From: Lysobacter_F sp035645555
GTDB taxonomy: Bacteria; Pseudomonadota; Gammaproteobacteria; Xanthomonadales; Xanthomonadaceae
Reading direction: 5' to 3'
NCBI GenBank assembly: GCA_035645555.1
Contig: DASQMI010000092.1
Coordinates: 1 to 64,000 of the forward strand
DNA: 64,000 nucleotides
Shown: positions 40,052-47,377 of the stretch, piece after piece
Layout: each line of letters starts with the position of its first letter
How positions within the stretch are numbered: the stretch's first letter is position 1
Notes under the pieces: model-generated
Database searches by the model: none
What the model saw: only the letters and a program-made list of their open reading frames with translations
What the model was told of the DNA's origin: nothing
Position numbers and translations under genes: made by a program

Positions 40052-40090
40052 ATCCTAGTAACCAAGAGTTACCATGTAACTGCCGGTTAG
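40052..40090. promoter_or_regulatory. Double palindromic operator and promoter between nitronate monooxygenase and hxlR
   Basis: GTAAC-N5-GTTAC (40058-40072) is followed 3 bases on by GTAAC-N5-GTTAG (40076-40090): two copies of one palindrome with an 18-bp period. On the minus strand GTTACA (40075-40080) and TAGGAT (40052-40057), 17 bases apart, can act as -35 and -10 of the nitronate monooxygenase gene, so the first palindrome fills the spacer. HxlR proteins bind such paired sites as dimers. Confidence 0.72.
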
Positions 40091-40135
40091 CGGAACAATC
40101 CGTTTCCGGCCGCCTTAGCGCCGAGACCCTTGCAA

Positions 40136-40501
40136 ATGGACACCCCCGCCAAACCCGTCGTGCACGATCCGCTGGTGGCCTGCCCGCTCACCCGCTGCAT
40201 GAAGCTGCTCAAGGGGGCATGGGCGCCGAACGTCATCTGGTATCTGCGCGAAGGGCCGCGCCGGTTCGGCGAGCTGCGCGGCGACATTCCGGCGATCTCC
40301 GCGCGCGTGCTGAGCGCGCGCCTGCGCGAGCTGGAAAGCAAGGGCGTCGTCGAGCGCAAGGTGCACGCGACCTCGCCCCCATGCGTGGAATACGCGCTGA
40401 CGCCGCTCGGCATGGAGCTCGTGCCGGCGATCGAGGCGCTGGTGGAAGTGGGCGCGAAGCTCAAGCAGTCGCCGCGCGCGCGGCGCCGCGCCGCGACGTA
40501 G
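40136..40501 (+). CDS. HxlR family transcriptional regulator
   Basis: A 121-residue winged helix regulator. 'ACPLTRCMKLLKGAWAPNVIWYL' is the HxlR start (the typical C-P-[V/L]-x-x-x-L-x-x-L-x-G-x-W form), then 'RRFGELRGDIPAISARVLSAR' and 'LRELESKGVVERKV', and the wing 'VEYALTPLGMELVPAI'. Cysteines at about residues 15 and 20 could sense thiol-reactive or quinone-like compounds, as in YodB and QsrR; this is inference. It is divergent from the nitronate monooxygenase-gst pair with the double palindrome between. ATG 40136 is preferred to TTG 40130. Confidence 0.9.
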   Translation: MDTPAKPVVHDPLVACPLTRCMKLLKGAWAPNVIWYLREGPRRFGELRGDIPAISARVLSARLRELESKGVVERKVHATSPPCVEYALTPLGMELVPAIEALVEVGAKLKQSPRARRRAAT

Positions 40502-40527
40502 AATCGGCCGCCCTGCGCGAGCCCCGC

Positions 40528-40929
40528 ATGCGCCTGCTGCTCAACATCGACGTCGACGATCTCGCGGCCGCGGAGCGCTTCTACACCGCCGCGTTCGGCC
40601 TGGTGCGCACGCGAAGGCTCGGCGAGGACGTGGTCGAGATGCGCGGCGCGCAGGTACCTGTCTACCTGCTGCGCAAGCCCGCCGGCACGATCGGCGCGGC
40701 CGACGCAGCGCGGGACTACCGCCGGCATTGGACGCCGCTGCATGCCGACGTCGTGGTCGACGACCTGCGCGAGGCGCTGCCGCGCGCGCTCGCGGCCGGG
40801 GCGCGCCAGGAAGGCGCCGTGCGCGAGGCCGCATGGGGCGCGATCGTGCCGCTGGCCGACCCGTTCGGGCACGGCTGGTGCCTGGTCGAATTCCGCAACC
40901 GCGGCTACGACGAGATTGCCACCCCATGA
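40528..40929 (+). CDS. VOC family protein (glyoxalase/bleomycin-resistance fold)
   Basis: A 133-residue protein with one vicinal-oxygen-chelate module pair: 'LLNIDVDDLAAAERFYTAAFGL' at the start, 'HADVVVDDLREALPRALAAGA' in the middle, and 'VPLADPFGHGWCLVEF' at the end, the normal DPxGxxxxL/F pattern. The family includes glyoxalases, dioxygenases and drug-binding proteins, and the substrate cannot be told. It lies 26 bases after hxlR and overlaps roxA by 4 nt. Confidence 0.87.
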   Translation: MRLLLNIDVDDLAAAERFYTAAFGLVRTRRLGEDVVEMRGAQVPVYLLRKPAGTIGAADAARDYRRHWTPLHADVVVDDLREALPRALAAGARQEGAVREAAWGAIVPLADPFGHGWCLVEFRNRGYDEIATP

Positions 40930-42134
40930 CCGCACGCCGAAGCGCCACACGCCTGCCGATCGAGATCGACGCGTCCGCCGCGCCGCCGCTGGGCATGCGG
41001 CCCGCGCGCTTCCTGCGCGATTACTGGCAGAAGCGGCCGCTGCTGATCCGCAATGCGTTCCCTGGCTTCGTCTCGCCACTGCAGCCGGAGGATCTCGCCG
41101 GGCTCGCCTGCGAGGAGTTCGCGCTCGCGCGGCTGGTGCGCCACGACCGCCGGCGCGACCGCTGGACCGTGCAGCACGGCCCGTTCGCGGAGGAGATGTT
41201 CCCGCGTCTGCCGAAGCGCGACTGGACCCTGCTGGTGCAGGACGTCGACAAGTGGGACGCCGACGTCGCCGCGCTGCTGCCGGCGTTCGATTTCCTGCCG
41301 CGCTGGCGCATCGACGACGTCATGGTGTCGTTCGCCGCGCCGGGCGGTTCGGTCGGCGCGCACGTCGACCAGTACGACGTGTTCCTGCTGCAGGCGCACG
41401 GGCACCGGCGCTGGCTGATCGACGCCTCGCCGAATCCGCCGACCGCGTTCCGCGAGGACGCCGAGCTCAAGCTGCTGCGCGAATTCCACCCCACCCACGA
41501 GTGGATACTCGCCCCAGGCGACATGCTGTACCTGCCGCCGGGCGTGCCGCATCACGGCATCGCCGAGGACGCGTGTCTGACGTTCTCGGTCGGCATGCGC
41601 GCGCCGTCGGCTGCCGAGCTGCTCGCCGACTATGTCGACACGCTGACCGTCGACGCCGACGAGGGCGTCCGCTATGCCGATCCCGACCTCGCGCCGGCGC
41701 GCGATCCCGCGGAAATCGATCCCGCGGCAATGGCGCGCGTGGTCGCGGCGCTCAACGCGCTGCGGATGAACGATGCCGACCGCCTGGGCGACTGGTTCGG
41801 CCGCTTCATCACCACCTATCGCAGCGCCGGCATGGCGATCGCCGATCCGTCGGCACCGCCTGCGGCGGACGTGGCTGTCGCACTGGCCCAAGGCGCGCTG
41901 CTGGTGCGCCATCCGTGGTCGCGGATGGCCTGGCGCAAAGCGCGCCGTGGCGCGCGGCTGTACGTCACCGGCGACGTACATGCGCTGCCGGTGGCGGATG
42001 CGCGTGCGCTGGCCAACGCGGACGCGCTGGATCGCGCCGCCTACCATGCGCTGTCCGATGCCGGCCGCGTCTGCCTGCACGCGCTGCTCGCCGCCGGCCA
42101 CTACCGCCTGCACGACGACGGAGACGCGGCGTGA
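40926..42134 (+). CDS. roxA: Cupin-like (JmjC) ribosomal oxygenase RoxA (YcfD family)
   Basis: A 402-residue 2-oxoglutarate/Fe(II) oxygenase. E. coli RoxA (YcfD) hydroxylates an arginine of ribosomal protein L16. Iron ligands: H146 and D148 ('VGAHVDQYDVFLLQ') and H209 or H210 ('LPPGVPHHGIAED'). 'YWQKRPLLIRNAFPGF' at residues 33-48 and the C-terminal winged-helix-like part complete the family pattern. The start overlaps the VOC gene by 4 nt, and its stop overlaps a GNAT start by 4 nt, so three genes are tightly coupled. The assignment to L16 rests on family similarity. Confidence 0.92.
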   Translation: MTARRSATRLPIEIDASAAPPLGMRPARFLRDYWQKRPLLIRNAFPGFVSPLQPEDLAGLACEEFALARLVRHDRRRDRWTVQHGPFAEEMFPRLPKRDWTLLVQDVDKWDADVAALLPAFDFLPRWRIDDVMVSFAAPGGSVGAHVDQYDVFLLQAHGHRRWLIDASPNPPTAFREDAELKLLREFHPTHEWILAPGDMLYLPPGVPHHGIAEDACLTFSVGMRAPSAAELLADYVDTLTVDADEGVRYADPDLAPARDPAEIDPAAMARVVAALNALRMNDADRLGDWFGRFITTYRSAGMAIADPSAPPAADVAVALAQGALLVRHPWSRMAWRKARRGARLYVTGDVHALPVADARALANADALDRAAYHALSDAGRVCLHALLAAGHYRLHDDGDAA

Positions 42135-43057
42135 GCGCAGCGGGCGTGCAGGTGCGAATCGTCGAGTACGGCGAGGCCGCGACCGCGCTGCACGCCGTCC
42201 GCGACGCCGTGTTCCTGCACGAGCAGCGGGTGCCGGCGGAGCTCGAGCGCGACGGGCTGGATCCGCTCTGCCGCCACGCGCTCGCCTGCGACGGCGACGG
42301 CCGCCCGGTGGGCAGCGCTCGGCTGGCGCCGCCGCGCGCCGACAACGGCGCGCCCGCGGCGAAGCTCGGCCGGATGGCGGTGCTGGCCGCGCTGCGCGGC
42401 CGCGGCATCGGCGACGCGCTGCTGCGCGCGCTGCTCGACGAGGCCCGCCGGCTCGGCTGGCGCCGGTTGCGGTTGCACGCACAGGCGCCGGCGGTCGGCT
42501 TCTACGCGCGGCACGGCTTCCTGCCCAGCGGCACGCGCTTCCTGGAAGCTGGCATCGAACACCAGGCCATGCAGCTGACGCTGGATGCGCCCAACCCCGT
42601 GGAGACCCGCGAAGCCGCGCTGGCGGCATGGCTAGCGGTGATCGCGGGCGCGCGCCGCGAGCTCCTGGTGTACAGCCGCGAGCTCGACCCCGGCCAGCTG
42701 GACCAGCCGGAGGTGTTGCGGGCACTGCGCCGCTTCGCCACCGGCGGCGGTCGCGCCCGCATCGCCGTGCAGGACCCGGCGGCCCCGCAGGCGGCGCTCG
42801 CGCCGCTGATCGGCCTGGCCCAGCGGCTGCCGAGCGCGTTCGAATTCCACGCGGTGGAGGATCCGACCGACCGCGCCTACCCGTCGGCGTTCGCCGCCAA
42901 CGACCGCGGCGGCTGGCTGTTCCGCCCGCTCGGCCACCGCTTTGAGGGCGAGACGCGGCTCGGCGATACGGTCCGCGTGCGCCAGCTGAGGCAGACGTTC
43001 GATCCGGTCTGGGAACGCGCCCGACCGTGCACCGAATTCCGCGCGCTCGGGCTCTGA
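42131..43057 (+). CDS. GNAT acetyltransferase fused to an uncharacterised C-terminal domain
   Basis: A 308-residue, two-part protein. Residues 1-150 are an ElaA-like GNAT domain ('AVRDAVFLHEQRVPAELERDGLD', 'KLGRMAVLAALRGRGIGDALL', 'AVGFYARHGFLPSG', 'GIEHQAMQL'). Residues 155-308 form a separate domain with 'LLVYSRELDPGQLDQPEVLRAL', 'GGGRARIAVQDP' and 'HPxSA'-like 'DRAYPSAFAANDRGGWLFRPLG'; this matches an uncharacterised domain that I know only from xanthomonad proteins of the same layout. Start is GTG overlapping the roxA stop by 4 nt. Substrates are unknown. Confidence 0.82.
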   Translation: MSAAGVQVRIVEYGEAATALHAVRDAVFLHEQRVPAELERDGLDPLCRHALACDGDGRPVGSARLAPPRADNGAPAAKLGRMAVLAALRGRGIGDALLRALLDEARRLGWRRLRLHAQAPAVGFYARHGFLPSGTRFLEAGIEHQAMQLTLDAPNPVETREAALAAWLAVIAGARRELLVYSRELDPGQLDQPEVLRALRRFATGGGRARIAVQDPAAPQAALAPLIGLAQRLPSAFEFHAVEDPTDRAYPSAFAANDRGGWLFRPLGHRFEGETRLGDTVRVRQLRQTFDPVWERARPCTEFRALGL

Positions 43058-43096
43058 GCGCTGGCGGGCCGCGCCCATCGGACCGGCCGCTGGGTC

Positions 43097-43102
43097 TATA
43101 AT
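43097..43102 (+). promoter_or_regulatory. -10 box of the sucA promoter
   Basis: A perfect TATAAT box lies 82 bases before the sucA start. No good -35 element is seen at 16-18 bases. Transcription would begin near 43109. Confidence 0.6.
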
Positions 43103-43108
43103 TCCGAG

Positions 43109-43159
43109 TCTTACCGCCGGCATCTCCGGCCATCGGCCGCGAAACCGGCGGCACTTTTT
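43109..43159 (+). promoter_or_regulatory. Structured sucA leader with terminator-like hairpin
   Basis: Outer arms CCGCCGG (43114-43120) and CCGGCGG (43145-43151) enclose an inner hairpin CGGCC-ATC-GGCCG (43127-43139); a run of five T (43155-43159) comes 3 bases after. It starts 5 bases after the presumed transcription start and ends 25 bases before the sucA GTG. It could stop the upstream GNAT transcript or, because it is behind a perfect -10 box, act as an attenuator of sucA. Cis-regulatory RNAs ahead of sucA are known in other proteobacteria. Confidence 0.5.
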
Positions 43160-43184
43160 GCCCTCCCTCCCTTCCGACGCCATC

Positions 43185-46010
43185 GTGGACAGTCTTCTCA
43201 AGCAGTTCGCCCAGTCCTCGCAACTCGGCGCCAACGCCGCCTACATCGAGGAGCTCTACGAGCAGTACCTCGTGTCCCCGGAGAGCGTCGGGGCGAAATG
43301 GAAGGCGTATTTCGACGGCCTCAAGGGACGCGAAGCCGGCGATGTGCCGCATTCGCCGGTGCTGGACGCGATCGCCCAGGCCGGCCAGGCCGCGCAGCGC
43401 GGCCTGCTGGCCGGCGGTGTGGCCGACGAGCGCGAACGCGCGGTCGGCAAGCTGGTGATCGCCTACCGCTCGCGCGGGCATCTCGCCGCCAACCTCGACC
43501 CGCTCGGCCTGCAGGAGAAGCCGGAGGCGCCCGACCTCGAGCTCGGCTTCCACGGCCTGTCCGAGCGCGACCTGTCGAGCGAGTTCTCCACCGGCGGCGT
43601 CGCCGGCCGCGACCGCATGAAGCTCGGCGATCTGCTGACTCTGCTGAAGGCCACTTACACCGGCCCGATCGGCGCGGAGTTCATGCACATCACCGACGCA
43701 GCCCAGCGGCGCTGGATGTACACGCGCCTCGAGGCCGCCGGCGGCCGGTTCAACCGCACACCGGAGCAGAAGAAGCGCATCCTGGAGCGTCTGACCGCGG
43801 CCGAAGGCCTGGAGCGCTATCTCGGCACCAAGTACGTCGGCCAGAAGCGCTTCTCGCTGGAAGGCGGTGACGCGCTGATCCCGATGCTGGACGTGCTGAT
43901 CCACCGCGCCGGCGAACAGGGCGTCAAGGAAGTGGTGATGGGCATGGCCCATCGCGGCCGCCTCAACGTGCTGGTCAACACGCTCGGCAAGCCGCCGCGC
44001 AAGCTGTTCGACGAGTTCGAAGGCAAGTTCGAGCACATCGCCGACGACCGTCCGCACACCGGCGACGTCAAGTACCACATGGGCTTCTCCGCCGACGTCG
44101 CCACCCCGGCCGGCCCGGTGCACCTCGCGCTCGCGTTCAACCCGTCGCACCTGGAGATCGTCGATCCGGTGGTCGCGGGCTCCGTGCGCTCGCGCCAGAC
44201 CCGCCGCGGCGAAAACGGCCGCGCGCAGGTGCTGCCGGTGCTGATGCACGGCGATGCCGCGTTCGCCGGCCAGGGCGTGGTGATGGAACTGTTCCAGATG
44301 TCGCAGGCGCGGGGCTTCGCGGTCGGCGGCACGGTCCACATCGTCATCAACAACCAGGTCGGCTTCACCACCAGCGAGCGCCAGGACGCGCGCTCCACCC
44401 TGTACTGCACCGACGTCGCCAAGATGGTCGGCGCGCCGGTGCTGCACGTGAACGGCGACGATCCGGAAGCGGTGGCGTTCTGCACCGAGCTCGCGCTCGA
44501 TTTCCGCAACACGTTCGGCAAGGACGTAGTGATCGACCTGGTGTGCTACCGCCGCCACGGCCACAACGAGGCCGACGAGCCGGCGGCGACGCAACCGGTG
44601 ATGTACCAGGTGATCCGCAAGCACAAGACGCCGCGCGAGCTGTACGCGGAGAAGCTCGTCGCCGAGGGCACGCTCGGCGCAGAAGACGCGCAGGTGCTGG
44701 TCGACGGCTACCGCACCAAGCTCGACAAGGGCGAGGTCACCACCGAGCTGGTGGCGGTCAAGCCGGACGAGTTCACCGTCGACTGGACCACGTATCTCAA
44801 GGGCCGGGTGCGCGATGCGGTCGATACCCGCTTCGAGCGCGCCAAGCTCGACGAGCTGGCGCTGCGGATCAACACCGTCCCCGCCGAGTTCAAGCTGCAC
44901 CCGCGCGTCGCCAAGATCTACGAGGACCGCCGCAAGATGGCCGCCGGCGAACTGCCGGCCGATTGGGGCTTCGCCGAGAACCTCGCCTACGCCACCCTGC
45001 TGAGCGAGGGCTACCGCCTGCGCCTGGTCGGCCAGGACAGCGGCCGCGGCACGTTCTTCCACCGCCACGCGATCCTGCACGAGCAGAATTCCGACGAGTA
45101 CCTGCTGCCGCTGCGCCAGCTGGTCAAGAACCCGCACGACGTCACCATCATCGACTCGCTGCTCAGCGAGGAGGCGGTGATGGCGTTCGAGTACGGCTAC
45201 GCCACCGCCGATCCGATGACGCTGGACATCTGGGAAGCGCAGTTCGGCGACTTCGCCAACGGCGCGCAGGTGGTGATCGACCAGTTCCTGTCGTCCGGCG
45301 AAGCCAAGTGGGGCCGCCTGTGCGGCCTGGCGCTGTTCCTGCCGCACGGCTACGAAGGCCAGGGCCCCGAGCACAGCTCCGCGCGCCTGGAGCGCTTCCT
45401 GCAGCTGTGCGCGCTCGACAACATGCTCGTGTGCGTGCCGACCACGCCGGCGCAGGCCTACCACATGATCCGCCGGCAGATGCACATGGCCACCCGCAAG
45501 CCGCTGGTGGTGATGACGCCGAAGTCGCTGCTGCGCCACAAGCTGGCGGTGTCCGATCTCGACGAACTGGCCAACGGCGAGTTCCGCACGCTGATCCCCG
45601 ACGCCACCGCCAACGCGAAGAAGGTCAAGCGCGTGGTGGTCTGCTCCGGCAAGGTCTACTACGACCTGCTGGAAGACCTGCAGAAGCGCGATGCGCACGA
45701 CGTCGCGCTACTGCGCGTCGAGCAGCTGTACCCGTTCCCGCGCGCCGAGCTGAAGGCGGAGCTGGAACGCTACAGCGGCGTGCGCGACGTGGTGTGGTGC
45801 CAGGAGGAGCCCATGAACCAGGGCGCCTGGTACCAGATCCGCCACCACCTGACCGCGTGCCTCGGGCCGAAGCAGACGCTGCACTACGCCGGGCGCGCTC
45901 GCTCGCCGTCGCCGGCGGTCGGCCACCTGTCCGACCACGTCGCCGAACAGACCAAGCTCGTCGCCGACGCGCTGGTCAACCCGCTCAACGGCGAGATGGA
46001 CGCCGACTGA
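43185..46010 (+). CDS. sucA: 2-oxoglutarate dehydrogenase E1 component
   Basis: A 941-residue thiamine-diphosphate enzyme that decarboxylates 2-oxoglutarate and passes the succinyl group to SucB. N-terminus 'AAYIEELYEQYLVSPESV' is the E2-binding part; 'GMAHRGRLNVLVNTLGKPP' and 'HGDAAFAGQGVVMELFQMS' are ThDP/Mg sites; 'RRHGHNEADEPAATQPVMY' is strongly conserved; 'FLPHGYEGQGPEHSSARLERFLQL' is in the C-terminal half. Start is GTG at 43185 (VDSLLKQFAQSSQL), the family start; there is no Shine-Dalgarno, and the leader is pyrimidine-rich there. An upstream in-frame TTG lies in the T-run of the hairpin and is unlikely. sucB follows 43 bases on. Confidence 0.96.
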   Translation: MDSLLKQFAQSSQLGANAAYIEELYEQYLVSPESVGAKWKAYFDGLKGREAGDVPHSPVLDAIAQAGQAAQRGLLAGGVADERERAVGKLVIAYRSRGHLAANLDPLGLQEKPEAPDLELGFHGLSERDLSSEFSTGGVAGRDRMKLGDLLTLLKATYTGPIGAEFMHITDAAQRRWMYTRLEAAGGRFNRTPEQKKRILERLTAAEGLERYLGTKYVGQKRFSLEGGDALIPMLDVLIHRAGEQGVKEVVMGMAHRGRLNVLVNTLGKPPRKLFDEFEGKFEHIADDRPHTGDVKYHMGFSADVATPAGPVHLALAFNPSHLEIVDPVVAGSVRSRQTRRGENGRAQVLPVLMHGDAAFAGQGVVMELFQMSQARGFAVGGTVHIVINNQVGFTTSERQDARSTLYCTDVAKMVGAPVLHVNGDDPEAVAFCTELALDFRNTFGKDVVIDLVCYRRHGHNEADEPAATQPVMYQVIRKHKTPRELYAEKLVAEGTLGAEDAQVLVDGYRTKLDKGEVTTELVAVKPDEFTVDWTTYLKGRVRDAVDTRFERAKLDELALRINTVPAEFKLHPRVAKIYEDRRKMAAGELPADWGFAENLAYATLLSEGYRLRLVGQDSGRGTFFHRHAILHEQNSDEYLLPLRQLVKNPHDVTIIDSLLSEEAVMAFEYGYATADPMTLDIWEAQFGDFANGAQVVIDQFLSSGEAKWGRLCGLALFLPHGYEGQGPEHSSARLERFLQLCALDNMLVCVPTTPAQAYHMIRRQMHMATRKPLVVMTPKSLLRHKLAVSDLDELANGEFRTLIPDATANAKKVKRVVVCSGKVYYDLLEDLQKRDAHDVALLRVEQLYPFPRAELKAELERYSGVRDVVWCQEEPMNQGAWYQIRHHLTACLGPKQTLHYAGRARSPSPAVGHLSDHVAEQTKLVADALVNPLNGEMDAD

Positions 46011-46053
46011 CGTCCGCCGCCCTCCCCTCTATGTCAGCCAGGATGCCCATTGC

Positions 46054-47268
46054 ATGAGCACCGAGATCAAAGTCCCCGTTCTGCCCGAGTCGGTTTCCGA
46101 CGCGACCATCGCCGCCTGGCACAAGAAGCCGGGTGATGCGGTCAAGCGCGACGAGAACCTGGTGGATCTGGAGACCGACAAGGTCGTGCTCGAGGTGCCG
46201 TCGCCGGTGGACGGCGTGCTCAAGGAGATCCGCTTCGAGGTCGGCGCCACCGTCAACAGCCAGCAGGTGATCGGCATCGTCGAGGCCGGCGCGGCCGCCG
46301 CCGCGGCGCCGAAGGCCGACAGCCCGGCTGCCAAGGCGATGGACAACAAGAACGAGGTCGCCACCACGATCGAGGCGCAGCCGGTGCAGTCGAAGGCGCA
46401 GGCGCCGAAGGCCGCGGCCGCTTCCGACAACCTGCCGCCCGGTGCGCGCTTCACCGCCGCGAAGGAAGGCGTCGACCCGGCGCAGGTCGAGGGCACCGGC
46501 CGCCGCGGCGCGGTGACCAAGGAGGACATCGTCAACTTCGCCCGCAGCGGCGGCGTCGCCGGCGGCGCGCGTCCGGAAGAGCGCGTGCCGATGACCCGCA
46601 TGCGCGCGCGCATCGCCGAGCGCCTGATGCAGTCGAAGAATTCGATCGCGATGCTGACCTCGTTCAACGAGGTCAACCTGGGCAAGGTCGTGGCGATGCG
46701 CAAGGAGCTCGCCGAACAGTTCGAGAAGAGCCACGGCATCAAGCTCGGCTTCATGAGCTTCTTCGCCAAGGCCGCCGCCAATGCGCTGCTGCGCCACCCG
46801 ATCATCAACGCCTCGGTCGACGGCAACGACATCATCTATCACGGCTACGCCGACATCTCGGTCGCCGTGGCCACCGACAAGGGCCTGGTGACCCCGGTGC
46901 TGCGCAACGTCGAGCGCATGGGCTTCGCCGACATCGAGCGCAGCATCGCCGACTACGCCAAGAAGGCGCGCGACGGCAAGCTGACGCTGGAAGACCTTCA
47001 GGGCGGTACGTTCACCATCACCAACGGCGGCACCTTCGGTTCGCTGATGTCCACGCCGATCGTCAATCCGCCGCAGAGCGCGATCCTCGGCATGCACGCG
47101 ATCAAGGAGCGTCCAGTCGCCGAGAACGGCCAGGTGGTGATCGCGCCGATGATGTACATCGCGCTGTCCTACGATCACCGCATCATCGACGGCAAGGACG
47201 CGGTGCTGTTCCTGGTCGACATCAAGAACCAGCTCGAGAATCCGCACCGCATGCTGCTCGGCATGTAA
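46054..47268 (+). CDS. sucB: 2-oxoglutarate dehydrogenase E2 component (dihydrolipoyl succinyltransferase)
   Basis: A 404-residue core subunit. One lipoyl domain with the lipoylated K43 in 'DLETDKVVLEVPSPVDG', an Ala/Pro/Lys linker, the E1/E3-binding domain near residue 130 ('PPGARFTAAKEGVDPAQVEGTGRRGAVTKEDI', in pieces), and the catalytic domain ending with H375 and D379 in 'LSYDHRIIDGKDAV'; both are at the E. coli numbers. It is the middle gene of sucA-sucB-lpdA. Confidence 0.97.
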   Translation: MSTEIKVPVLPESVSDATIAAWHKKPGDAVKRDENLVDLETDKVVLEVPSPVDGVLKEIRFEVGATVNSQQVIGIVEAGAAAAAAPKADSPAAKAMDNKNEVATTIEAQPVQSKAQAPKAAAASDNLPPGARFTAAKEGVDPAQVEGTGRRGAVTKEDIVNFARSGGVAGGARPEERVPMTRMRARIAERLMQSKNSIAMLTSFNEVNLGKVVAMRKELAEQFEKSHGIKLGFMSFFAKAAANALLRHPIINASVDGNDIIYHGYADISVAVATDKGLVTPVLRNVERMGFADIERSIADYAKKARDGKLTLEDLQGGTFTITNGGTFGSLMSTPIVNPPQSAILGMHAIKERPVAENGQVVIAPMMYIALSYDHRIIDGKDAVLFLVDIKNQLENPHRMLLGM

Positions 47269-47280
47269 TACCGAGCGCCG

Positions 47281-47364
47281 GGGTTCGGGGATTCAAGATT
47301 CGGGATCCGGAGAAGCAGCCGGACCCGCTCTTGCGAATCCCGAATCCCCCATCCCGAATCCCCC
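47281..47364. repeat. GGGATTC-type inverted repeat between sucB and lpdA
   Basis: The left part (47281-47310) contains GGGATTC- and GATTCGGGAT-like heptamers; the right part (47333-47364) has the reverse form, GAATCCCGAATCCCCC, repeated. The two can pair into a long imperfect hairpin in the transcript. The whole sucB-lpdA gap of 109 bases is made up mainly of this element. Confidence 0.75.
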
Positions 47365-47377
47365 GTGAGCGAATGAA

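Noticed and set aside
47333..47364. tRNA-like T-arm (GAATCCC, GGATTC)
   Set aside because: Only the heptamer recurs; no acceptor stem, anticodon arm or CCA context can be drawn.
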